Assembly: GCF_024298925.1 (NCBI RefSeq)
Contig: NZ_CP101283.1
Coordinates: 2,733,001-2,797,000 of the forward strand
From: Phenylobacterium sp. LH3H17
GTDB taxonomy: Bacteria; Pseudomonadota; Alphaproteobacteria; Caulobacterales; Caulobacteraceae
Direction of reading: 5' to 3'
Length of the DNA: 64,000 nucleotides
How positions within the stretch are numbered: position 1 is the first letter of the stretch; each line of letters starts with the position of its first letter. Shown in pieces: positions 10,246 to 18,156 of the stretch. Under the pieces are notes generated by a model. That model saw only the letters and a list, made by a program, of their open reading frames with translations, was not told the DNA's origin and did no database searches. The translations under genes were made by a program, and so were the position numbers.

Positions 10246-10700
10246 TGGCGGCGATCTGGCAAGCCGGCTCGGAATCCGGCTCGGCGAGGCGTTTGGCTTC
10301 GGGCGACCGGAGGTGATGTTCACGAGGCGCGGGGCGAAGAGCCCCAGTCCGAGGGTGGGCATCTCGCACGAACGTCCCACCCGCCACCTCGCCCAGAAGG
10401 CCCTCGAAAGCCTCGCCCGGCTCGCGATTCCTCGGGCACAAAGGGATCGAACGTCTGGTCTGCGCGACTAACGAAAGCCCAGTCCAGATCAAGAGGCGGA
10501 CGCTTGGCCCATCCATGCGCGGTCAGCCTGCCGGCCGCGGCCGTGACGACGCCTTGTTTGACAGGGGTCTGAGCGGCCGGCGACCGCTGCGCGCCTCGAT
10601 AACCGGCGTCGTTGCGCCGCCCTGGACTCGGCCTTTGGCAAGGCCGTCCGGATCAGCCCGTCTAGGGGCCACCATCAACGCGCCGCGTTGGTGGCGCGAT

Positions 10701-10723
10701 CTGCGATACACCTGTCATTCCCG
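10701..10723 (+). promoter_or_regulatory. 23-base motif shared with 14135-14157 (copy 1)
   Basis: This motif, beginning CTGCGATACACCTGTCATT, matches 18 of 23 bases of the motif between the GlxA-type regulator and the metallothionein-like gene. It lies 64 bases upstream of the peroxidase operon start. Shared placement before two operons containing DJ-1/PfpI genes suggests a common regulator site, possibly for the GlxA-type protein. Confidence 0.5.
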
Positions 10724-10787
10724 TCATGGAACAAGAGTGCTTCCCTGCGTCGTCGTCGAGACGCGACAGATGCAGGGAGATCCCAGA

Positions 10788-11246
10788 ATGTTGGAGTTGC
10801 AGAGAGCATCGCTGCGGACTGTCCGAGTGGCCGCAGCTTCAATGGCGGCGGCGCTTCTGACGAGCCTCCTCACGGTGTCACCCGCCCTTGCCCGACCAGC
10901 GAACCTGGATCGATCACTGGACCGCGTAAGCGACCATGGCCTCTACCGTGTCCGGATCCAGAGCACCCGCACCCCGATCCCCCTGTGGCGGGTCCATCAA
11001 TGGAACGTGCGGCTGACGGATGCCGGCGGGCAGCCGATCAGCGGCGCCGTGGTGGCGGTGGACGGCGGCATGCCGGACCACCGCCACGGCCTGCCCACCG
11101 CGCCGCGAGCGGCGGCCACCGGCGCGGCCGGCGACTACGTCATCAAGGGCCTGAAGTTCTCCATGCCCGGCTGGTGGGTCTTGAAGCTCGCCGTGAAGGG
11201 GCCGGACGGCCGAACCGACACGGTCACCTTCAACCTCGTCCTGTGA
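10788..11246 (+). CDS. Secreted FixH/auxin-binding-like beta-sandwich protein
   Basis: A 152-aa secreted protein. The ATG has GGGAGA eight bases upstream. The signal peptide ends near PALARP (about residue 36). The mature part has WNVRLTDAGGQPISGA, GMPDHRHGLPT and PGWWVLKLAV, the pattern of YtkA/FixH or so-called auxin-binding domains found with copper and cytochrome genes. The DHRHGLPT segment could bind metal. It overlaps the downstream peroxidase gene by four bases (GTGA). Confidence 0.8.
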   Translation: MLELQRASLRTVRVAAASMAAALLTSLLTVSPALARPANLDRSLDRVSDHGLYRVRIQSTRTPIPLWRVHQWNVRLTDAGGQPISGAVVAVDGGMPDHRHGLPTAPRAAATGAAGDYVIKGLKFSMPGWWVLKLAVKGPDGRTDTVTFNLVL

Positions 11247-12484
11247 GGGGGTGGATTCCGGGGCTGGCGGCCCTGGCGTTGCTCGCCGCCGGTCCGGGCA
11301 CGGCGGCGCAGATCTGGTCAATGGAGGACCTCGCCCTGCTACGGACGCTAAGCCCCCGCGTCCTCCCGCCGCCGCCGGCCGATCCGTCCAATCGCCTGGC
11401 CGACGACCCCCGCGCCGCGGCGCTGGGTCGTGCCCTGTTCTTCGACCGTGCGCTCAGCGCCAACGGCAAGGTGTCCTGCGCGAGCTGCCATCTGCCCGAT
11501 CATGGGTTCACCGACGCCCTGGCCGTCGGCAAAGGCCTGTCGTCCGGCGCGCGACGCACCATGCCAGTCGCCGCCGCCGTCCACTCGCCCTGGCAGTTCT
11601 GGGACGGCCGGGCCGACAGTCTCTGGGCCCAGGCGCTGGGGCCTGTCGAGAACCCCGTCGAACATGGCTTCACACGCAGCCAGGTGGCGCACGCGCTCGC
11701 CGCGCGTCACCGCGGCGCCTACGAGGCGCTGTTCGCGCCGCTGCCTGCGCTGGCGGATGTCCGCCGGTTCCCGGAGCGGGCGTCACCGCTCGGCGACGCC
11801 GCGGCGCGCGCAAGCTGGGCCTCCATGACCGCGGCCGATCAGGCCACAGTGAATGGCGTCTTCGCCAACTTCGGCAAGGCGATCGCGGCCCATGAGCGGA
11901 CGCTGAGGGTGCGGCCGGGCCGCTTCGACCGCTACGTGGCCGGCCTGTTCGGCCAGTCCGGCAAGGCGGAAACCCTGACCGCGCAGGAGCTGGCGGGCCT
12001 GCGCCTCTTCATCGGCAAGGGCCAGTGCGTGAACTGCCATAACGGCCCGCTGTTCTCGAACGGCGCCTTCGCCAACACCGGCGTGCCCCCCCGGCCCGGC
12101 CATCCCGCCGATCCGGGTCGCGCGGGCGCCGTGCACAAGGCGATCGCCGATCCCTTCAACTGCAAGGGCGCGTTCAGCGACGCCCCGCCCGCGCTCTGCG
12201 AGGAGCTGGAGTTCGCCGTGGTGGACAGTCCGGAGCAGCTCGGCGCGTTCAAGGTTCCGTCCCTGCGAGGCGTTGCACGGCGCGCGCCCTACATGCACGC
12301 CGGCCAGCTTGCCTCTCTCGACCAGGTGCTCGGCCACTACAGCCGGGCCCCGACGGCGGCGATCGGCCACTCCGAGCTCCTCCCCCTCGACCTGAGCGTC
12401 CTGGAACGCCGGCAGATCATCGCCTTCCTCCGAACCCTCAACGAGACGCCGCGCGTAACGCGCGCGCCGAAGGCCGCCCCATGA
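11243..12484 (+). CDS. MauG/cytochrome c peroxidase family di-haem protein
   Basis: A 413-aa exported c-type cytochrome. The GTG start overlaps the previous stop (GTGA), and the N-terminus is a signal peptide (GLAALALLAAGPGTAAQ). Two haem-attachment motifs are present: CASCH at residues 79-83 and CVNCH in the second half. The spacing and motifs such as RALFFD, HGFTD, FWDGR and KVPSLR are typical of the di-haem peroxidase/MauG family. It probably reduces peroxide or oxidises a partner protein in the periplasm. The next gene overlaps it by four bases. Confidence 0.88.
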   Translation: MRGWIPGLAALALLAAGPGTAAQIWSMEDLALLRTLSPRVLPPPPADPSNRLADDPRAAALGRALFFDRALSANGKVSCASCHLPDHGFTDALAVGKGLSSGARRTMPVAAAVHSPWQFWDGRADSLWAQALGPVENPVEHGFTRSQVAHALAARHRGAYEALFAPLPALADVRRFPERASPLGDAAARASWASMTAADQATVNGVFANFGKAIAAHERTLRVRPGRFDRYVAGLFGQSGKAETLTAQELAGLRLFIGKGQCVNCHNGPLFSNGAFANTGVPPRPGHPADPGRAGAVHKAIADPFNCKGAFSDAPPALCEELEFAVVDSPEQLGAFKVPSLRGVARRAPYMHAGQLASLDQVLGHYSRAPTAAIGHSELLPLDLSVLERRQIIAFLRTLNETPRVTRAPKAAP

Positions 12485-13170
12485 CGGACCGTCCTACCTC
12501 GCCCGCCGTGACCGACGCCATGCATCCGACGCCGATGCGGGTCGCGGTCCTGATCTTCGACGACGTCGAGGTCCTCGACTTCGCCGGACCATTCGAGGTC
12601 TTCGGCGTGTCGCGATCCCCGTCCGGGGACTTCGCCTTCGAGGTCGTGACCGTCGCCCTCGAGCACCGAATTGTCGTCGCGCGCAACGGCCTGCAGGTCC
12701 TGCCGCACCTGGCCGCGGAGAACGCCGGCCAGGTCGACGTGTTGGTCGTCCCAGGCGGTCAGGGGACCCGGCGCGAGATGCACAACCCCGCGATGCTCGA
12801 CATCGTCCGCCACCTCAGCGCATCGGCCAATCTGACCTTGTCGGTCTGCACGGGCGCCCTGGTGTTGGGCGCGGCCGGCCTGCTGCGTGGCCTGGGCGCG
12901 ACGACCCACTACGGCGCGATGGAGGAACTGCGCGCGCTGGACTGCGGTGAAATCCTGCCCACCGCGCGCGTCGTCGACAACGGCCGCGTGCTCACCTCGG
13001 CCGGGATCAGCGCGGGCCTCGACGCCGCGCTCCATATCGTCGCCCGGGCGGTCGGCCCCGAGGCCGCGGCCGAGACCGCCCGCTACATGCAATATGACTG
13101 GTCCCCAAGCGGGATCGTGCGACGCGGACCTCAGGCGCCCATGGGCGCGCGGCCGAACCGTTCGCGGTAG
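12481..13170 (+). CDS. DJ-1/PfpI family protein (cytosolic)
   Basis: A 229-aa protein with a single DJ-1/PfpI domain (about residues 20-205). The nucleophile-elbow cysteine is in LSVCTGALVLGAAGLL, followed by ATTHYGAMEEL, the layout shared with isonitrile hydratase-like and GlxA N-terminal domains. No DNA-binding domain follows. The ATG overlaps the peroxidase TGA (ATGA). The 3' end overlaps the convergent GlxA-type gene by 40 bases. The substrate is unknown; glyoxalase, thiol-repair or sensor roles are possible. Confidence 0.85.
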   Translation: MTDRPTSPAVTDAMHPTPMRVAVLIFDDVEVLDFAGPFEVFGVSRSPSGDFAFEVVTVALEHRIVVARNGLQVLPHLAAENAGQVDVLVVPGGQGTRREMHNPAMLDIVRHLSASANLTLSVCTGALVLGAAGLLRGLGATTHYGAMEELRALDCGEILPTARVVDNGRVLTSAGISAGLDAALHIVARAVGPEAAAETARYMQYDWSPSGIVRRGPQAPMGARPNRSR

Positions 13171-14126
13171 TCGCCGGGCGTGATGCCGCAGCGCTTCTGG
13201 AAGGCGCGGTGCAGGCCATCGAGGCTCCCGAAGCCCGCGCGGTCGGCGACCCGCGCGAGCGGCCAGTCGGACGTCTCCAGGAAGGCCTTGGCGCGATTCA
13301 ACCGGGCGATCTCGACGAAGGCTGCCGGCGTGATCCCCGTCTCCTTCTTGAAGATCCGCACGAAGGTGCGCTCCGTCATACCGGCCCGGTCCGCCAGCGC
13401 TGGCAGCGCAAGTTCACCCGAAGGGTCGTCGTTCACCTCGGCGATCAGCATCCGCAACCGTGGGGTCGCCGCGCCCTGTACGTTCAGACCCGAGCTGTAC
13501 TGCGTCTGGCCGCCCGGCCGCCGGATGAACAGCACGAGGTTGCGCGCCACGGCCAGCGCCACCTCGGGCCCGCAATCGGCCTCCACCAGGGACAGGCAGA
13601 GATCGATCCCGGCGGTGACGCCGGCCGAGGTGTAGAACGGCGGGTCGGCCACGAAGATTGCGTCGGGCTCCACCGTGACCTCCGGACGGAAGGCGCGCAG
13701 CTCCTCGCAGACCTCCCAATGGGTGGTCGCGCGGCGCCCGTCGAGCAGGCCTGCCGCGGCCAGCACGAACGCGCCGGAGCAGACGCTGCCGATCCGCCGC
13801 GTCGTCGTGGCGCGATCGGCCAGCCAGGCGAGCACGTCGCTCTCCCGCATGGCCTCCAGTCCGGCCTCGTCACCGCCTCCGATCAGGATGGTGTCCAAGC
13901 TGTCCGGCAGATCCCTAAGCGCCACCGCCCCGGCGAGTTGGAGTCCGGAGTTGCAGCGGATCACTCCGCCGCGCGGTGAAGCCAATATCGGCTCATAGGC
14001 CTCGACGCCCCCGAAGCGATTGGCCATCGAGAACACTTCGAGGGGTCCGGACAGGTCGAGGGACTGAACGCCGGGATAGCCGACGAGAGCGATCTTGCGG
14101 GGTGGCGACGTCACGGATCTGGCCAT
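13131..14126 (-). CDS. GlxA-family transcriptional regulator (DJ-1 domain plus AraC HTH)
   Basis: A 331-aa regulator. The N-terminal DJ-1/PfpI sensor domain has SVCSGAFVLAAAGLL and ATTHWEVCEEL. The C-terminal AraC helix-turn-helix (about residues 225-325) has MTERTFVRIFKKETGITPA and FGSLDGLHRAFQKRCGITP. It is divergent from the metallothionein-like gene and convergent with a DJ-1 gene. It is the natural candidate to regulate both DJ-1 operons through the shared 23-base motif. Family members sense small metabolites; the ligand here is unknown. Confidence 0.92.
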   Translation of the reverse strand: MARSVTSPPRKIALVGYPGVQSLDLSGPLEVFSMANRFGGVEAYEPILASPRGGVIRCNSGLQLAGAVALRDLPDSLDTILIGGGDEAGLEAMRESDVLAWLADRATTTRRIGSVCSGAFVLAAAGLLDGRRATTHWEVCEELRAFRPEVTVEPDAIFVADPPFYTSAGVTAGIDLCLSLVEADCGPEVALAVARNLVLFIRRPGGQTQYSSGLNVQGAATPRLRMLIAEVNDDPSGELALPALADRAGMTERTFVRIFKKETGITPAAFVEIARLNRAKAFLETSDWPLARVADRAGFGSLDGLHRAFQKRCGITPGDYRERFGRAPMGA

Positions 14127-14134
14127 GGCGTAAA

Positions 14135-14157
14135 CTGCAATACATCTGACATTTGCG
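14135..14157 (+). promoter_or_regulatory. 23-base motif shared with 10701-10723 (copy 2)
   Basis: This motif, beginning CTGCAATACATCTGACATT, lies between the divergent GlxA-type gene (nine bases from its ATG) and the metallothionein-like gene. It matches 18 of 23 bases of the copy before the peroxidase operon. It is a candidate operator for autoregulation of the GlxA-type protein and control of the plus-strand operon. Confidence 0.5.
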
Positions 14158-14217
14158 CCACAACTTTCGCCGCCTAGGGTCCTGCTCGATCCACACCGGA
14201 TCGGAAGGACCCCAGCG

Positions 14218-14364
14218 ATGTCTTCGACCCAGCCCTCCCCCCAAGTCTGCCCCTGCCCCTGCTGGGCTTGTGCTTGCGATGCGTGCTCCTGCGATCAGAG
14301 CTCGGCGCCGAATGGCCAGCGCGGACGATCCTGCGCCTGCGGCGCGCCGGCGCCCGCGGCCTAA
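14218..14364 (+). CDS. 48-aa cysteine-rich metallothionein-like peptide
   Basis: The ATG is preceded by a near-consensus GGAAGGA ribosome site. The 48-codon frame encodes nine Cys at positions 11, 13, 15, 18, 20, 23, 25, 39 and 41, all in CxC or CxxC spacing (CPCPCWACACDACSC, then CAC). This composition is typical of thiolate metal-cluster proteins. There is no signal peptide, so it would act in the cytosol, buffering Cu(I), Zn or Cd. It ends 46 bases before the next DJ-1 gene on the same strand, inside a copper-resistance island. It does not obviously match the SmtA or BmtA pattern, so family membership is inference. Confidence 0.75.
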   Translation: MSSTQPSPQVCPCPCWACACDACSCDQSSAPNGQRGRSCACGAPAPAA

Positions 14365-14410
14365 GCGGGACGCCACGCTCCGGCGCTCCATCCACCTTCA
14401 GGAGAACTCG

Positions 14411-15514
14411 ATGCATTCCCAATTCGCCGCAGCTTCTGTCGTCGCCATCGCGATCACCCTTCACCCGTTTGCAGCCGAGGCGCACCCTGGCCACGACCGG
14501 GATCACCTGAGTGTCCCGGCGCCGAAAGCGGGCCGGGCGAGACCCCTGGTCGTGGTGGTCGCGGAGAACCGCGGCGCCGAGACAACTGACTTCGCCATAC
14601 CCTACGGGGTGCTCAAGGAGGCCGGTGTCACCGATGTGCGAAGCCTTTCCACCGAGGCCGGCCCTGTCCAACTTCGTCGCAGCATCAAGGTGATGGCTGA
14701 CCAGACGCTAGGCCAGTTTGATGCTGTCGAACCCGCCGGCGCCGACATCGTCATCGTCCCGGCGCAGGTCGATCCCAAGGACCGGGCGCTCATCACCTGG
14801 ATCCAGGCGCAAGCCGCCAAGGGGGCGACCATCGTCTCTGTCTGCGAGGGTGCGCGGGTCGTCGCCAACGCCGGCCTCCTCAAGGGCAAGCGCGCTGTCA
14901 CCCACTGGTCGGCCATCAATGACCTGGCCAAGACCAACCCCGACACGACCTGGGTCCGCGACCAGCGCCATCTTCAGGACGGCGCCTTCATCTCGACCAC
15001 CGGTGTCACCGCCTCCATCCCGATGTCGCTCGCGCTCGTGGAAGCCATAGGCGGTCACCTGATCGCGCAAGCGACCGCGGCGAAATTTGGGGTGACGCAC
15101 TGGTCGGCGGACCATCGCACGGCCGACTTCCAGCTCACCAAGGCCGACATCGCGACCGCGGTCGGCAGCGCCGCGGCTGTCTGGACCCACGAGACGGTGG
15201 AGGCGCCGGTTTCCGACGGTGTCGACGAGGTGGCGCTGGCGCTGAGGGCCGACGCCTGGGGCCGGAGCTACCGCACAAAGGTGGTGACCACCAACGCCGG
15301 GCGCACGCCCGTGCGCTCGCGTCGCGGCCTCACCATCCTGCCCGATGCGGAGGCCCGGAACGGCCGCTATGTCATTCCAGGGAACGCGGGCCCGGCGGCG
15401 CCGCAGCTCGACATGGCGATCTCAGTGATGGGCAAACGCTACGGACCGGCTGCGGTGCGCTTGGCGACCATCGGCCTGGAATACGATCCGCCCGCCGGCG
15501 AGGCCGCCCGATGA
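14411..15514 (+). CDS. Secreted DJ-1/PfpI family protein with C-terminal extension
   Basis: A 367-aa protein; the ATG has AGGAGA upstream. A signal peptide (about residues 1-20) is followed by a His-rich linker (HPGHDRDH). The DJ-1/PfpI domain (about residues 35-240) has SVCEGARVVANAGLLKGKR and AVTHWSAINDL with the conserved cysteine. A further 125-residue C-terminal part is not recognised. It would be periplasmic, unlike the two cytosolic DJ-1 proteins nearby. It overlaps the next gene by four bases. Confidence 0.85.
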   Translation: MHSQFAAASVVAIAITLHPFAAEAHPGHDRDHLSVPAPKAGRARPLVVVVAENRGAETTDFAIPYGVLKEAGVTDVRSLSTEAGPVQLRRSIKVMADQTLGQFDAVEPAGADIVIVPAQVDPKDRALITWIQAQAAKGATIVSVCEGARVVANAGLLKGKRAVTHWSAINDLAKTNPDTTWVRDQRHLQDGAFISTTGVTASIPMSLALVEAIGGHLIAQATAAKFGVTHWSADHRTADFQLTKADIATAVGSAAAVWTHETVEAPVSDGVDEVALALRADAWGRSYRTKVVTTNAGRTPVRSRRGLTILPDAEARNGRYVIPGNAGPAAPQLDMAISVMGKRYGPAAVRLATIGLEYDPPAGEAAR

Positions 15515-15954
15515 ACGCCGTCCAGTTGGCGCAGCTTAGCTGCGGCGGTTTCTTCCTCACCGGCCTCGTCACGGGGGTGTGGAAGTACCGCGCGATGATC
15601 ACCGACGCGAATGGCCAGGCGCCGACCTATGTCGACATCTGCCACCGCGCGGCCCTGACCTACGCCTTCGCCTGCCTGGTGCTCGCCGAGTTCGCCCGGC
15701 TCAGCGCCTGGCCGCCCACGGTGAACATCATCGCGGTCGCCGTGACCGTGCTGTTCTTCGCCGGCGCGGTCGCCTCCTACGCGGTCCACGGCGTTCTACG
15801 GGACACCGACAACCAGCTGCGACGGCCGCACCAGCTGGGCGGCCGCCACCTGCATGGCGGGCTCGTGAGCGCCAGCGTCTATACCTTGGCCGTCGGCGAG
15901 ATCGGCGGCTTCCTCGTCCTGTTGACGGGCTTCCTGCACGGGATGCTCCGCTAG
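15511..15954 (+). CDS. Small integral membrane protein, four predicted TM helices
   Basis: A 147-aa hydrophobic protein whose ATG overlaps the previous TGA (ATGA). About four transmembrane helices are visible (near residues 8-25, 45-65, 70-90 and 115-145), with conserved-looking HRAALTYAFACLVLAEFARL and a His-rich loop (HQLGGRHLHGG). The family is not recognised. Tight coupling with the secreted DJ-1 gene suggests a shared role at the membrane. Confidence 0.75.
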   Translation: MNAVQLAQLSCGGFFLTGLVTGVWKYRAMITDANGQAPTYVDICHRAALTYAFACLVLAEFARLSAWPPTVNIIAVAVTVLFFAGAVASYAVHGVLRDTDNQLRRPHQLGGRHLHGGLVSASVYTLAVGEIGGFLVLLTGFLHGMLR

Positions 15955-16051
15955 CCGGCCGTCGATGGCGCCGCCCTCTCGGGGCGGGCCGCAAGACCGC
16001 CACCCGCAGCCTTCCTTTAAACCACAGACGCCATTCGGAAATGAGAAAGCC

Positions 16052-16831
16052 ATGGAATATCTGATCGGCCTGGGCCTGGCGTTCGGTGTGACGACGTTCG
16101 CCGCCGGCGCAGGCTTCGCGCGGAGCCGGAACTTCTACCCGGTGATGCTGACGGTGATCGCCAGCTACTACATGCTGTTCGCCGTCCAGGCCGCTGACGC
16201 CGGCAGCCTGGTCCTGGAGGCCTGGATCCTGTGCGGCTTCCTCTGCCTCGCGGTCGCCGGCTTCCGCTGGAACCTCTGGCTGGTGGTGGCCGGCCTGCTC
16301 GGCCACGGCGCGCTGGACCTCGTCCATCCCCACTGGCTCCCGGCCTCCGGCGCACCCACCTGGTGGCCGCCGTTCTGCCTGGCCTACGACGTCGCGGCCG
16401 CCGCCTGCCTCGCGGTCCGTCTCCTGCCGCCCAGCCCGCCGGCGATCGCGGCCGAACTGTCGGCCGCCGAGGCCTGCGAGCGGCGGGGACGGCCTGGCGA
16501 GGCCTTCACGCACCTCGAGCGCGCCCACGTGCTGGGCCAGCGATCCACCCTCGAGCACGTGCGTGCGCATGTCCGCATGCTGCGCTGGGGCCTGAGGCGG
16601 CGCGATCCTCGAGAGGCCGGCGGTCAACTCATCCGGATTCTCGGCGCGGCGACCAAGACGACCTTCGGGCTGGTACCTCCGGGCAACACTGGCGGATCGC
16701 GGGTCAGCGCCTTCCGTCCCCTGCCCATCCCCCAGGAATTGGCGGCGATCATGGCTGCAAACCCTCCCACTTCGTGGCGGGACCAGATGGCCGCGGCCTG
16801 GCGCGCCGGGGCGTCCGGACAAGCCATCTAG
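16052..16831 (+). CDS. Membrane protein fused to a C-terminal DUF3703 domain
   Basis: A 259-aa protein. The first 125 residues form about four transmembrane helices with GHGALDLVHPHWLP. The remainder matches the DUF3703 pattern (AHVLGQRSTLEHVRAHVRML, then GNTGGSRVSAFRPLPIP). DUF3703 is normally a short stand-alone protein of about 110 aa, so this is a fusion. It is 97 bases downstream of the four-TM gene and probably the last gene of the metallothionein-like/DJ-1 operon. Function is unknown. Confidence 0.82.
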   Translation: MEYLIGLGLAFGVTTFAAGAGFARSRNFYPVMLTVIASYYMLFAVQAADAGSLVLEAWILCGFLCLAVAGFRWNLWLVVAGLLGHGALDLVHPHWLPASGAPTWWPPFCLAYDVAAAACLAVRLLPPSPPAIAAELSAAEACERRGRPGEAFTHLERAHVLGQRSTLEHVRAHVRMLRWGLRRRDPREAGGQLIRILGAATKTTFGLVPPGNTGGSRVSAFRPLPIPQELAAIMAANPPTSWRDQMAAAWRAGASGQAI

Positions 16832-17080
16832 CTGCCTGGGCCGAACCTGTCGGCCTCCGTCCGCGCGCCGGCCCGGTGCGGCGCCAAAAGTCCCACGCGC
16901 CAGATGCTGACCATGAGGTCACGCCCGGAAGCGCGCCTTTGCCTGAGCCCGGAAGCGCTCACCGATGCCACGGGACGCGCGCGGAGGACAGGCGCACCTT
17001 GAACGAACAACGCCGACCCGCACGCCGGGTTCATGCCCCCGGCGTCGATAGATCTCCGCGTCCAGGCGCCGATCCTCGGC

Positions 17081-17767
17081 TCAATCTTCAAGGATTGGCG
17101 CGATGAACCGGCCAGCAATGAGGGCGGCTTCAGTCCTGTTGCGCGTCCCGGTGATCCGAAGGACGGCATGGGTGTGGAGTTTCACGGTGCCAAGAGTGAT
17201 GCCGAGCGTGTTGGCGATCTCCTGGTTGCTCATCCCGGCCGCGATGCACTTCAGGACTTCCATTTGCCTCGGCGACAACCCAGCTGTGGAACCTGCCGAA
17301 GCGCTGTTCGACGGGGTACCGAGGATATCGGCAGGAAAACTCCGCATCCCGCTGATGACTTCGGAAATCACCGCCTGGAATTGTTCTATTTCGAAGGCCT
17401 TGCAGGCGTAGCCATCGGCTCCAGCATCCTTCGATAGCCTTGCGAAGGCCGGGTTCATTCGATCATCGATGGCGATTGTTATTGTCGATGGGTGCAATGA
17501 TTTCAGTCGTTCGAGCCCTTTGAAGTCATAGCCGATGGAAAAGAGATCCAGCAGCAACAGGTCCGGCTTCACATTGGCGATGACTTCAATGGCCTCGGCG
17601 AGAGACGCCGCCAGATGCGGCGGGCCGAACTCCGCCCTGTCCGAGACCAGTCGAGTGATGGCGGCGCGACAAATCGGCTTCTCCTCGAGGATCATCGGCG
17701 TCAGCAGCCGGCCCGCCAGCAAATGGGAACGGCCGCCTCCCGCAGAAGCGCTCACGGGTCGGCTCAT
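17081..17767 (-). CDS. LuxR-type response regulator with atypical receiver
   Basis: A 228-aa regulator. The ATG at 17767 has AAAGGA upstream; a longer open frame to 17851 exists. The receiver-like domain has the phosphoacceptor Asp in LLLLDLFSIGYDF and the Lys in GYACKAF, but the usual acidic Asp-Asp pair is replaced by Glu-Glu (PMILEEKPICR). The C-terminal LuxR helix-turn-helix is clear (LSPRQMEVLKCIAAGMSNQE, LGTVKLHTHAVLR). It lies beside a hybrid kinase on the same strand, a possible partner. Confidence 0.88.
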   Translation of the reverse strand: MSRPVSASAGGGRSHLLAGRLLTPMILEEKPICRAAITRLVSDRAEFGPPHLAASLAEAIEVIANVKPDLLLLDLFSIGYDFKGLERLKSLHPSTITIAIDDRMNPAFARLSKDAGADGYACKAFEIEQFQAVISEVISGMRSFPADILGTPSNSASAGSTAGLSPRQMEVLKCIAAGMSNQEIANTLGITLGTVKLHTHAVLRITGTRNRTEAALIAGRFIAPILED

Positions 17768-18156
17768 CGGTTCCTTTGTCGGCACAGGTCGCTCCCCCCA
17801 GAGCAGCAATATCCATGCCCTCCGTAAGGGTAATTTCCGCCATGTCCACAATCAATCTCTACGCCGTATGAGCGCGATCTTCGGGCACAGCCGACGCCTC
17901 AGGACAAATTCGGACGCCTAGGAGCGAAGTAAGCGGTGTCATTTATCGAGTAGTATATCCAAGTATATATCTCTCGCAGTCTGCCGCGCCGAAACTCGAT
18001 ATGTGCGCATGATTTTTCTACTCCTGCGAACCGATTGCAATTACACGCTCCTGGTTGCGCTCTGTGTCTGCCCAAACCATCAGAGGAAATCGGACCCGGG
18101 CAGAAGCGCACCTGGTCGCCGGAGTTTCATCTGGCTGAATGACGCGGTGGCCCGTT
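17768..18156. other. Intergenic, locally AT-rich
   Basis: A 389-base stretch with no supported gene. Around 17940-17980 it is much more AT-rich than its surroundings, with TATA/ATAT repeats (GTAGTATATCC, GTATATATC). It should hold the promoter of the LuxR-type gene. The AT-rich repeats resemble sequences bound by MucR-type proteins. Confidence 0.5.

Larger units (their letters stand above)
10197..10787. promoter_or_regulatory. Divergent intergenic region between cus array and peroxidase operon
   Basis: A 591-base region without a convincing gene. It contains an exact inverted repeat CTTGA-N6-TCAAG at 10230-10245, about 35 bases before the cus-leading gene, and the motif described separately at 10701-10723. 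Promoters for both directions must lie here. Confidence 0.6.

Noticed and set aside
14268-14510. 80-codon plus-strand frame overlapping the Cys-rich ORF
   Set aside because: Arg-rich, no ribosome site. The overlapping 48-aa frame has GGAAGGA and an ordered Cys pattern, so it is preferred.
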